The position numbers and the translations under genes are program-made. The notes under the pieces were generated by a model. The model was not told the DNA's origin. It ran no database searches and was given only the letters and a program-made list of their open reading frames with translations. From Cyanobacteria bacterium RYN_339 (GTDB taxonomy: Bacteria > Cyanobacteriota > Sericytochromatia > S15B-MN24 > JAQBPE01), in the NCBI GenBank assembly GCA_028287685.1, contig JAQBPE010000241.1, forward strand, positions 1 to 42,422: a DNA stretch of 42,422 bases. Reading direction: 5' to 3'. Each line of letters opens with the position of its first letter. Position 1 is the stretch's first letter. Below, one piece after another: positions 17,368 to 24,908 of this stretch.

Positions 17368-17440
17368 GGGGGTATGGCGCAGTTGGTAGCGCGTCTGCAT
17401 GGCATGCAGAAGGTCACCGGTTCGAATCCGGTTACCTCCA
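17368..17440 (+). tRNA. tRNA-Ala (anticodon GGC)
   Basis: A complete cloverleaf of 73 nt: acceptor GGGGGTA pairing with TACCTCC (one G-T pair), D stem GCGC/GCGC, anticodon stem TCTGC/GCAGA with loop ATGGCAT (anticodon GGC), a 5-nt variable region and T stem ACCGG/CCGGT around TTCGAAT. CCA is not encoded. The 3' end overlaps the stop of the serine recombinase on the opposite strand and serves as the island's proposed attachment site. Confidence 0.96.
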
Positions 17441-18988
17441 CTTAATTAGACGGGAGCCTGGATCTGATGGATCTAGGCTCCCGTTTTCCTGTGTCATACG
17501 GGGCGCAGCAGCAATCAGGTCAAAGGGTTGCCGGTACGTCGGCACGACCACGCCGTCGGTCATCTGGCAGTTCGAAAGTAGGAAATTCAGCATTTGCCGC
17601 TTTTCGGAGGGCGATCGCCGAATGTATTGCGAATAGGCCGTTTGGGCGAGTTCGAAAAGGCGCAGGCCATGCTCCAGGAATTTGCGGTCTGCCTCCTTGT
17701 GGGCGGCCATCTTCTCTCGAATCTCGATTAACTCTTTGTCCCACTTGGCCGCAAGCTCGTCGCAGACGTCCGCAGGGACCTTATCGTCATAGCGATCCTC
17801 GTAGAGCCGGCGGCGGCGGTCCACCAGCTTGGTCTCCTGGGCCTGCAAGGCCGCCAGCGCCCGCTCGTGGTACTCCTGCTCGTCAACCAAGCTCTCTTTG
17901 AGGGCGACGCGCAAGGTTTCGGCGAATCGCTCGTCGAGTTGGAGTGCGGCCACGGCATGGCTAAGCTGCGCCGAGATGACCTCCTCGCGAACGTTCTTAC
18001 GCTTGCCGGGGCAAGGACCACGGCCGCCGGTGCAGTGGTAGTAGGTATACTTCTCCTTGCGCAGCTCGGCCGTGATCTGGCAGCCGCAGTGCCCGCATGT
18101 CAGCAGGCCGGTGAAGGCAAAGGAACGGTCTTGGAAGTCGCCTCCGTTGCGCCCGCCCATGATGGCCTGGACCTTGTCGAACAGCTCGCGGCTGATCAAG
18201 GGCGTGTGCTTGCCAGGCACTTGCTTGCCCTTCCAGACAAAGACGCCGGTGTAGTAGGGACTCGTTAGCATCCGGTGGAGCCCCGCGCGGGTCATGGTCT
18301 TGCTGGAGTCCCAGACGGTCAACCCGTCTTGTTTGGCAACCGTTACCAAGTCGGACAGAGAGAAGCCGCCCGTGGCGTACTTCTCGAAAAGGCGCCGCAC
18401 CAGTGGCCCCTTGGCAGGATCGATCTCCAGCACGCGGCTATCCGGGTTGGTCTTATAACCGGTCGGCGCGCGCAATGGATAGTGCCCCTGGCGCGCTTTC
18501 TCGTTCAAGCCCTTGCGGATCTCCTCGCTCAGGTTGTCGGAGTAGTTCTTGGCCATGAGCACTTTGATGCCATGCATGAACTTCTCGTGCGAGCGGGCGT
18601 CCCGGGTCAGGACCGTGTTCTCCTTGTACAGATGGATCTGTAGGTCATTCTCCTGCATCAAAGTGTCCAGGGTGACCCAGTCCTTGAGATTACGGTACAA
18701 GCGGTCGGTCTTCTCGACGACGACCATGCACTGCTGGTGCTTCTTGAGGAACTTGACCATCTCTTCGAACTGGCGCCGGCCGGCCCGCTTGGCCGACTCG
18801 ACGTCCGCGAACTCCTGGACGACCTGCAGGCCGTGCTCCAGCGCATACCCCCGCGCCGCCAGGATTTGGGCGTCAATGGAGAAGCCCTCTTCCTGTTCCT
18901 TCGAGCTGACGCGCACATAGAACACCGCCTCGCGCGGCTTGTTGGCGCTGTCCGTTTCGGCCGGAGCTGTACTTCGTCGGCGGCCCAT
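17432..18988 (-). CDS. Large serine recombinase (site-specific integrase)
   Basis: About 518 residues from the ATG at 18988, chosen because GGAGG lies at proper spacing; another ATG at 19003 has no ribosome site. The resolvase domain has the catalytic serine in FYVRVSSKEQ and the conserved FADVESAKRAGRR and RLYRNLKDW stretches. The Recombinase domain (about 190-290) and zinc ribbon (LTCGHCGCQITAEL ... YYHCTGGRGPCPGK) follow, then a coiled coil (about 350-440). This order is that of phage-type large serine integrases, which join attP and attB without homology beyond a short core. The last codons (K-W-R-stop) lie on the attachment core and tRNA 3' end, so the tail is made partly of host sequence. 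Confidence 0.9.
   Translation of the reverse strand: MGRRRSTAPAETDSANKPREAVFYVRVSSKEQEEGFSIDAQILAARGYALEHGLQVVQEFADVESAKRAGRRQFEEMVKFLKKHQQCMVVVEKTDRLYRNLKDWVTLDTLMQENDLQIHLYKENTVLTRDARSHEKFMHGIKVLMAKNYSDNLSEEIRKGLNEKARQGHYPLRAPTGYKTNPDSRVLEIDPAKGPLVRRLFEKYATGGFSLSDLVTVAKQDGLTVWDSSKTMTRAGLHRMLTSPYYTGVFVWKGKQVPGKHTPLISRELFDKVQAIMGGRNGGDFQDRSFAFTGLLTCGHCGCQITAELRKEKYTYYHCTGGRGPCPGKRKNVREEVISAQLSHAVAALQLDERFAETLRVALKESLVDEQEYHERALAALQAQETKLVDRRRRLYEDRYDDKVPADVCDELAAKWDKELIEIREKMAAHKEADRKFLEHGLRLFELAQTAYSQYIRRSPSEKRQMLNFLLSNCQMTDGVVVPTYRQPFDLIAAAPRMTQENGSLDPSDPGSRLIKWR
17436..17443. other. Proposed attL core CTCCACTT
   Basis: These eight bases, the last five of tRNA-Ala plus three, recur at 35422-35429, where host-like sequence resumes. 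The adjacent serine recombinase reads into this site. Confidence 0.5.
17450..17487 (+). terminator. Strong hairpin terminator just inside the island
   Basis: A 15-bp stem (17450-17464 with 17470-17484, one G-T pair) with a 5-nt loop and a TTTT run on the plus strand. It terminates transcripts coming from tRNA-Ala. It lies within the coding end of the recombinase on the other strand. Confidence 0.8.
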
Positions 18989-19101
18989 GGCGACGCCCTC
19001 CATTGATTCAACGGGTACAATTCAAACGAGTGTTCGAGGATTTATTGTAATAGGTTGAAGCTCTTGGTTCAACCCGGGAAACCGACCTTCCCCAATCGCC
19101 A

Positions 19102-20466
19102 GTGATCGAGTATACAACCGTGACGACCCGCAACAAGAAGCGTTTACGTGGCGGTGGCCCTGGGGCCCCTGTCGCGATGGCTCCCCGCCCGTGGTGGGAC
19201 GTCGTCACCATGATCAACGTCCCGTCCCAGAGCGGACACTGGCAGGATGAGTGTTACTGGCTGCCGGAACAGTGGGCACGCGACCCGTTGCCGACTCCCA
19301 TGCCCCCGGGGATGCAAGGGAGTTCGAATCTTGGTCCGTGGAACTCGGATGCGCCGCCCGCGATCGTGACACGCGTCGACCAGCGCGCCATCCCCATCTG
19401 CCTCGATTGCCTGCGTCACGAACGTGGCTCATATGCAGCCCTTGTAGAAACCCTGTGTAAGCTCGATCCCGCGCACCTTTGGGACGACCTTTACAAGATC
19501 ACCGGGCGCTTCAAGCCGGAGGACCATACGGGCCACGACGTTCTGGCCTATCGAATTGGTCAGGTGCGTGGAACTCGCTCAGGTCCTGACATCCAGTGGC
19601 TGCTCGAGTGGCTGAAGCCAGGCCTTGGCGGGCCGGTTGCTCGCTTCAAAGTTAGCCGCCGCGCCAGCAACCCCAGGCTGCACGAGACCTTGCACTTGCT
19701 GGTGAGGGGTAGCATCGATGAACTGGACAAACAAGAGGTAGACCGGACAAGTCGGCCACGGCGCCACGGAAGCAGACTAAACGAATCCGAACATGCTGGC
19801 CGGGAGCCCGACGTGCTCCAGGAGTCGTTGGGCACAACTCTTACGCGGGCGGTGGTGAAAGGGACGTTGGTCAGGAAGGGCAAGCACGTCTTTAAGGTCG
19901 AGGTCGAAGGTGGGATGAATCTCCTAACCTCCTACCTCAAGGCGGTCTTGCCGGCGCGGGCGGCCGCGTACAAGCTAGATGTCCCTATGTGCAACGACGC
20001 TGATCGCTTACGCTTTCAGCAGGAGGCGGTGACCACCTACCTGGACTGCCTCGTAGTGCAAGTTTACCTGGGCCTGTTGGCACACCGGGACCCGGAGTGG
20101 GAGCAGGCGCGTGCCGCCATGGTGGATCACAACTCCACTTCTCCGCCCTTGGAAGCCCTCAAGATTCTTCCCATCTCGGAGGCGGCGCGTCAGACCATCA
20201 TCGGTGACGTCTTGCTCCTTCAATACGAGGCGCGACGGGAAGCCAAGCTTCCGTCCAACACCGAGAGCTTGGCAGCGTTGTTCGCGGCGCTGACCGCGAC
20301 TGGATATTCAAGGCTCGCACATACCGCAGCGTTCGAGGCCCGGGCGAAGTTGGAGCGTATCTTGAACTACATCGCGTTCGACTTGCAACGCGTTGTCGTC
20401 ACCCACGTCGACTGGGGACCCTTGCTTCGGGCTTTGGCACCTATGTTCACCGATCGATCGAAGTAG
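19102..20466 (+). CDS. Unknown protein, 454 aa, divergent from the recombinase
   Basis: I do not recognise this protein. The frame is open from a GTG at 19102 (alternatives GTG 19120, ATG 19177, ATG 19210; none has a clear ribosome site, so the start is uncertain). A CLDC pair near residue 100 might bind metal. The middle has a charged, low-complexity stretch (TSRPRRHGSRLNESE, about residues 215-232), and the C-terminal 200 residues are predicted helical (ARAAAYKL, LDCLVVQVYLGLLAHRD, AAFEARAKLERILNYIAFDLQRV). There is no signal peptide or membrane segment. Divergent placement beside the integrase suggests an element-specific role, for example a directionality or control factor, but nothing visible proves it. 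Confidence 0.6.
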   Translation: MIEYTTVTTRNKKRLRGGGPGAPVAMAPRPWWDVVTMINVPSQSGHWQDECYWLPEQWARDPLPTPMPPGMQGSSNLGPWNSDAPPAIVTRVDQRAIPICLDCLRHERGSYAALVETLCKLDPAHLWDDLYKITGRFKPEDHTGHDVLAYRIGQVRGTRSGPDIQWLLEWLKPGLGGPVARFKVSRRASNPRLHETLHLLVRGSIDELDKQEVDRTSRPRRHGSRLNESEHAGREPDVLQESLGTTLTRAVVKGTLVRKGKHVFKVEVEGGMNLLTSYLKAVLPARAAAYKLDVPMCNDADRLRFQQEAVTTYLDCLVVQVYLGLLAHRDPEWEQARAAMVDHNSTSPPLEALKILPISEAARQTIIGDVLLLQYEARREAKLPSNTESLAALFAALTATGYSRLAHTAAFEARAKLERILNYIAFDLQRVVVTHVDWGPLLRALAPMFTDRSK

Positions 20467-20491
20467 CCAGTTTACATTGAGACCTAGGTGG

Positions 20492-21736
20492 TTAATGCGT
20501 GCCGAGCCGCACCGCGATAGGCACTCCGTCCTCGACGTCGATGGCGATCAACCCGAAGTTTCCAGATGGCACCGCCCCCGTCGCCGAAACAGATCCACCC
20601 ATGGAGACGGCGCCGTTTACCGTCACACCCCATAGCGGTGAGTCCAGCGTATACGTCGGGCTTTCATAGCCCAGCTTGTCCTTGGCCCATTGCATCGTGG
20701 TGGCCTCGATCTCGCTCTGTTCGGGTCGGGCTCCGAATTGCTGCTCGATCAAGCGGAGCACGTAGGCCCGATCGATTGCAGGGTTCCGCCAGGCCTTGTG
20801 CTTGGGCACCACGCGCAGCGGGCGCCAGAAAATTGGGTTTGCCACGACCGCTGGTCCGGTGTCCCGGTAGCCGACCGCTGCCAGCGGATGCCCGTCTTCG
20901 ATCGAGAACACGATCGTAGCGTGCGGGAAGGTCTCATAGCGGCCCTCGTCAAGGAACTGAGAGACCTGTACCGGCCCCGTGCTGGTGGCGACGACGACCT
21001 TGGAGGTAGGCAGGTACTGCCCGTAGTCTCCCACCAAGGCAGGATGGTTGGCGGCCAACCAGGCTTGGTCGTGGATCGCCAGGTCGGGTGGCTGCTCGGA
21101 GCTACGTTGCAGCTCGTTCCGCGTGTACTCCTTCCAGGTTGTAAGGTCGGGTTCGCCCACTGCTTGCCACAACGGGCGGGCCCCCGCTTCCAAGGTCAGC
21201 TGGCGCGTCGGGAGGAATTGCACCGGCTTGTCCGTCGCTGGGATCAAGACGACGTGCACGAAGCCCTGCACCCGATCGTTCGGACCGGGAGGCGACGGGT
21301 CCTCCCAGCGGACTGTATGAACCTTCAAGATGTCGCCGACATCCTCCACCCCGACGATCCGCGCCGTGCTCGCGCCCGTCCCCCGGCCACCCACGTACAC
21401 GATGGCCTCGTCACGTCCGAAGTCGATCTTCTGCATCCCATCCGGGACGGGCATCGGTGTCTCCCAATAGACCTTGTGGTCGGCATCGTAGCCTCGCATG
21501 CGCGGATGGCTCGCCAGGAATGCGTCGATGGCAGCTTGGCTCCGGAGCACCAGCTCATCGGGTGAGATCGCCTCGAACACATCCGCGTCCCAGTGCGGGT
21601 CCAACACCGAGCGGAAGGGGAGGCTGACCGGCATGAGCTGCGACTCCGCGGCGACCTGGCCCACCACAGCTGCTTGCTGGGCGCCGCACCCCGACACCAC
21701 AGCCACCATGACCATCATCACAACGCGCATTCTCAT
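20492..21736 (-). CDS. Lipoprotein with PrcB-like middle domain
   Basis: A 414-residue protein with a lipoprotein signal peptide (MMVMVAVVSGC, cysteine at 17). Residues about 105-175 (IVYVGGRGTGASTARIVGVE then VHTVRWEDPSPPGPND) resemble the PrcB C-terminal domain, named from a protease-complex subunit of oral spirochaetes; this is a pattern match by eye. The C-terminal half is rich in short beta segments and is not recognised. The start at 21736 follows GAGG; an ATG two codons later is also possible. The gene converges with the 454-aa gene, with 25 bp between the stops. Confidence 0.6.
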   Translation of the reverse strand: MRMRVVMMVMVAVVSGCGAQQAAVVGQVAAESQLMPVSLPFRSVLDPHWDADVFEAISPDELVLRSQAAIDAFLASHPRMRGYDADHKVYWETPMPVPDGMQKIDFGRDEAIVYVGGRGTGASTARIVGVEDVGDILKVHTVRWEDPSPPGPNDRVQGFVHVVLIPATDKPVQFLPTRQLTLEAGARPLWQAVGEPDLTTWKEYTRNELQRSSEQPPDLAIHDQAWLAANHPALVGDYGQYLPTSKVVVATSTGPVQVSQFLDEGRYETFPHATIVFSIEDGHPLAAVGYRDTGPAVVANPIFWRPLRVVPKHKAWRNPAIDRAYVLRLIEQQFGARPEQSEIEATTMQWAKDKLGYESPTYTLDSPLWGVTVNGAVSMGGSVSATGAVPSGNFGLIAIDVEDGVPIAVRLGTH

Positions 21737-22036
21737 AACCTCACGCTCATGATGGCCCCACTAGCGGCCTTGTGCTCAAGGCGCGCATGGCTGCCGTGCC
21801 AGGTCAATTGCCGGAGCAGGGGGATGACCGACAACTGCAGGTAATTTAAGTGAACTTGCAGGAAACCCGCTAAGCGACATAGCGCAGCCTATTACCGTTT
21901 CGTTCATGTAGCGGAAGACAATTTCGACTGCGCTCTAATTTTCCAAAACGCCAGAAGCGACTCCGCCACTTGCAATGCTAGGTATCGAGCCCACCCCAAA
22001 TGGGCCCAGTATCGGCATCAAGAGGAGATCGACGGC
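21737..22036. other. 300-bp intergenic region, no gene seen
   Basis: It separates the divergent lipoprotein gene and the 22037 operon and is A/T-rich between 21840 and 21960. AGAGGAG at 22020-22026 is the ribosome site of the next gene. I see no clear promoter match; a short CGCTA/TAGCG inverted repeat lies near 21868-21884. Confidence 0.4.
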
Positions 22037-22231
22037 GTGTCGTTCGACACCGACAAGATCCGCGACATCTGGCAACCCGCCAGTGCCCGCCCGCTAACGC
22101 GGGAGGACTCCCGGGAAATTGCCAGCAACGTTGTAGGCTTCTTCGAACTCCTCGCCAAGTGGGAAGAGCAGGACCGGCTTTTGGGTGGCACGCCGAACAT
22201 CGGCGCCGCTTCCGCGAAGTCCACCCCCTGA
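22037..22231 (+). CDS. Small protein, 64 aa, first gene of a three-gene module
   Basis: A 64-residue helical, acidic-basic protein starting with GTG at 22037, with AGAGGAG ten bases upstream. It reads MSFDTDKIRDIWQPASARPL and then a helix containing VVGFFELLAKWEEQD. I do not recognise a named family, but short proteins of this kind often precede maintenance genes in plasmids and integrated elements. The next gene follows after 39 bp, with a palindromic motif in the gap. Function unknown; probably cotranscribed with the DUF3102-like and HTH genes. Confidence 0.6.
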   Translation: MSFDTDKIRDIWQPASARPLTREDSREIASNVVGFFELLAKWEEQDRLLGGTPNIGAASAKSTP

Positions 22232-22246
22232 ATTTCACTTGGGTGA
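22228..22246. promoter_or_regulatory. Palindromic motif TTTCAC-N4-GTGAA
   Basis: TTTCACTTGGGTGAA lies between the 64-aa gene and the DUF3102-like gene. A closely related perfect palindrome occurs at 30224-30241 in the same island, suggesting a shared operator. Confidence 0.45.
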
Positions 22247-22270
22247 ACATCTGGGAGGAGAACCATCACC

Positions 22271-22987
22271 ATGTCTGAAGCCCTTGTTCCGGTGGTCGCG
22301 GATGCGACCGTCATGCCGGGCGCGTCAAAGTTAAACCACGAGGAGGCGAACGCCCTCGACTGCGAAATCGACCGGAAGCTGGAGGCGTGTGACCAGTTGC
22401 TGCACGCCTATGTAGATGCCGGACAGCAGTTGGCGCGGATGCAGGAAACCAAGGGCTATGCGGCCCTGGGCTACCGCAAGTGGGGAGACTACCTCGAGAG
22501 CAAGGACCGGTGGGGCCGGACTCACTTGTCGTACTTGTTGAAGCTGGGCCGGGCCGGGGACGCCACGATGTTCACCGAACTTGGGATGCTGCCTGCGGTC
22601 TTGATCCACTACGTCAAGCACGTCAGCTACCCGGAGAAGGTACAGGACGCGATCGCGGCGACGTGGTCCACGGTCAAGGACCTCAAGCCCAAGGACGCGG
22701 AAGTCGAGATCAAGAAGTTCGTCGAGGACAACGACTTCGACTTCAAGAAGCCGCGGAAGAAGCAGCGTGAGATGCCGCCGCCGTTCACCCCTTCTGGGCC
22801 GGTAGAAAACGAGATGCCCCCGACGGCTGTGGTGACGCTGAAGCCCGACGCTTGCGAGGTCACTACGGTCGTGAACTGGGAGAGCCAGTTCCAGAAGGAG
22901 TACCTCGACCTCGAAGTCGAGGAGCGTAAGCGGTTTACGACGGCCATGCGGGACTTCCTCGCCAGTTGGGACGACGATGGGTCGTAG
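22271..22987 (+). CDS. DUF3102-like protein of mobile-element maintenance type
   Basis: A 238-residue soluble protein preceded by GGAGGAG. The N-terminal half (about 25-130) has the helical pattern of DUF3102/ParB-associated proteins: LDCEIDRKLEACDQLLHAYV, GQQLARMQETKGY, GYRKWGDYLESKDRWGRTHL, which resembles the winged part of plasmid and ICE maintenance factors. The C-terminal half is charged (KKPRKKQRE) with a helical end. The family name is a pattern match, not a search result. It overlaps the next gene's possible start, so the two are translationally coupled. A role in copy control, partition or regulation of the island is plausible. Confidence 0.5.
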   Translation: MSEALVPVVADATVMPGASKLNHEEANALDCEIDRKLEACDQLLHAYVDAGQQLARMQETKGYAALGYRKWGDYLESKDRWGRTHLSYLLKLGRAGDATMFTELGMLPAVLIHYVKHVSYPEKVQDAIAATWSTVKDLKPKDAEVEIKKFVEDNDFDFKKPRKKQREMPPPFTPSGPVENEMPPTAVVTLKPDACEVTTVVNWESQFQKEYLDLEVEERKRFTTAMRDFLASWDDDGS

Positions 22988-23015
22988 CAAATTGGCCAGC
23001 TCTGGGGACGCGGCG

Positions 23016-23207
23016 ATGTCGTTCAACACCTTCAATGTCGAGTACTTGACGAGCAAGGAAGTCGCGAAGATCCTGCGCTGTAAGCCCGAGACCGTGCAGG
23101 GTTACATCCGCTCCGGCGCGCTTGCGGGAACGAAGATTGGCCGCGCCTGGCTGACCACCCGCGTGGCCATTGCTGACTTTCTGGTCCGCAAGAATCGGGC
23201 GCCGTAG
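23016..23207 (+). CDS. Excisionase-type helix-turn-helix protein
   Basis: A small DNA-binding protein of 63 residues from the ATG at 23016, or 76 from an ATG at 22977 that overlaps the preceding gene; neither has a strong ribosome site. The core YLTSKEVAKILRCKPETVQGYIRSG then GTKIGRAWLTTRVAIADFL is the HTH_17/MerR-like excisionase domain: a helix-turn-helix followed by a basic wing. Proteins of this size serve as recombination directionality factors or repressors in integrated elements. Being in the same island as a large serine recombinase, it is a candidate regulator of excision, although serine integrases use varied partners. The IS element begins 148 bp downstream. Confidence 0.7.
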   Translation: MSFNTFNVEYLTSKEVAKILRCKPETVQGYIRSGALAGTKIGRAWLTTRVAIADFLVRKNRAP

Positions 23208-23423
23208 GGCGGAAACGGCTATCTAGAGCGGATCTAGACCCGGTCCATCCAGGTATTCCCCTTTATCCCGCTCCATTCAACGGCTTGCCAAGGTGTCGGA
23301 TCTATGAATACCGCTCGGCTAGCTCGCAATAGGGAATGAATCTTACGTGAGAGAAGAAGCGGTCTCATAAATAGAGGGCTGCTTGTCGCGTAGGAAGCAG
23401 TCCTTGGGTTACATAACACATGG

Positions 23424-24193
23424 ATGGACCTGACCGTAGACCAATGGATGATCGTCGAACCCTAGCTCCCCAAGCCGAAAGTCCGCGAGGATGGCCGAGG
23501 GCGTCCCTGGCGCGACCCGCAAGACGTGCTGAACGGCATCCTGTGGGTGCTGCGGACCGGAGCACCATGGAAGGACCTTCCGTCTCGATATCCTCCGTAC
23601 CAGACCTGCCATCGGCGCTTCCAGCTTTGGTGCCGCAATGGCTCCTTGGAGAAGGTGCTGAAGGCCCTGGCCGTAGATCTCAAGGAGCGCGGGAAGCTCG
23701 ACCTGACCGAAACCTTCATTGACGGGAGCTTCGCTTCCGCCAAAAAGGGGGGCTTGGAATCGGCCCTACCAAGCGGGGGAAGGGGAGCAAGATTATGGCA
23801 ATCGCAGACCGCTCTGGTCTTCCTGTCGCCATTTGGACAGGAAGTGCTAGCCCGCATGAAACCCGGTACGTCGAGCCCCTCCTCGCCAAGCTCTTCGTCC
23901 GGGACTTCCCCGAACGCCTGATAGGCGACAAGGCCTACGACTCCGACAAGCTCGACGCCAGGCTCCGAGACCGCTACGGCGGCGAGTTGATCGCGCCCCA
24001 CCGTGGCAACCGGAAGACCAATACCCAAGACGGGCGCGTACTCAAGCGATACAAGCGCCGCTGGAAGGTCGAGCGGCTGTTTGCCTGGCTCCAGAACTTC
24101 CGTCGCCTGAACACTCGCTACGAACGACACGCCGAAAACTTCCTGGGCATGCTACGTTTGGGCTGCATCCTGATACTCTTGCGGCACGCCTGA
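23424..24193 (+). pseudogene. IS5-family transposase, copy 1, nonsense-mutated
   Basis: The transposase is encoded in two overlapping frames, joined in intact members by a -1 shift on the slippery run A5G6 at 23742-23752. The first frame (MDLTVDQWMIVEP ... [16 protein letters not shown]) holds the first catalytic Asp; the second ([18 protein letters not shown] ... [10 protein letters not shown] ... [20 protein letters not shown]) holds the second Asp and the Glu of the DDE triad. Codon 14 is TAG (23463-23465) where copy 2 has TTG, so this copy is probably dead or can only restart at the ATG at 23526. The two-frame layout points to the IS427-like part of the IS5 family. Confidence 0.88.
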
Positions 24194-24213
24194 AGGCGGT
24201 ATGGAGGTGTCCG

Positions 24214-24570
24214 ATGAATCCCAAGGATACTTTCACATTCCTCAATATGGGCGAGGAACCCTTCTTTGACTTGCTCGACCACGTCATGAATTTGGTCACG
24301 AGGAGCAAATTCAACTTCGAGGGTGCTGTCCCCGAAGGTTTGAGCTTTACCATTACCAACGAGGTGATGGACGTCGACAGCGAGTATAGACGACTGAGGG
24401 ATTTGTTCGACAAAGATGGTCAATTCAAGGACGCCTCTGCCAGAAGTCAGTTTATCGAGGAACTCCGCATCTACGTTACCAGCCCCGAAATTGTTGCGGC
24501 TTGGAAGGGATTCAACAAGCTATTAACCAAGGAAGAGATCGCACAGGTCCAGCAAGCTGCCGAACAATAG
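24214..24570 (+). CDS. Passenger protein inside IS copy 1, 118 aa, unknown
   Basis: A soluble acidic 118-residue protein, starting at an ATG with GGAGGTG close upstream. It begins 20 bases after the transposase stop and ends 16 bases before the right-end repeat, so it is packaged within the IS ends. I do not recognise it. Its size, acidity and company (an Imm8 protein in the sister unit) would fit an immunity-type protein, but that is inference from context. The sequence is much richer in A/T than the chromosomal genes. Confidence 0.6.
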   Translation: MNPKDTFTFLNMGEEPFFDLLDHVMNLVTRSKFNFEGAVPEGLSFTITNEVMDVDSEYRRLRDLFDKDGQFKDASARSQFIEELRIYVTSPEIVAAWKGFNKLLTKEEIAQVQQAAEQ

Positions 24571-24603
24571 TCAGTTGCTGAGCTAGGTTTATGAGATGGC
24601 TTC

Positions 24604-24908
24604 TAGCCTCGTGCTATCTCCTTAACCACGGACCTTGGGGCGACCAGGCAAGGCGGCATCCAAAGTTGCGAGAGGACGCCATCTCCCAACTTCAAGGTAA
24701 ATAGACAAGCAATTGTTTTATTCAACAATCTACTTAGGTGGAGGCGTTCGAGCCGACATAGCAAGTAAGTCGTAGAATTGAATCGGACCAATACCATTAT
24801 TCAATGCACCCGGCAGTCGCCGCGAAGCACAAGCGACCGACTTCAAACGTGGCACCCAATGAAAATCCGCCCGTTCCCGCATCTGGGAAAGTTTGAAGGA
24901 GGTTAGAG
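24604..24908. other. 305-bp intergenic region, no gene seen
   Basis: It lies between the IS right end and the discoidin-like lipoprotein. An ATTGTT/AACAAT inverted repeat around 24712-24729 sits in an A/T-rich patch that could hold a promoter. AAGGAGG at 24896-24902 is the next gene's ribosome site. Confidence 0.4.

Larger units (their letters stand above)
23356..24603 (+). mobile_element. IS5-family element copy 1 with passenger gene
   Basis: The left end begins GAAGCGGTCTCATAAAT at 23356 and the right end finishes TTTATGAGATGGCTTC at 24603. Between them lie a damaged transposase (23424-24193) and a 118-aa gene (24214-24570) that copy 2 lacks: copy 2 has its right end immediately at the transposase stop. 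Flanks AA and TA do not form a duplication, so the two ends may come from different insertions. Confidence 0.65.

Noticed and set aside
23420..23722. 100-codon frame starting at 23420
   Set aside because: Out of frame with the transposase; the correct frame starts at 23424 and matches copy 2.
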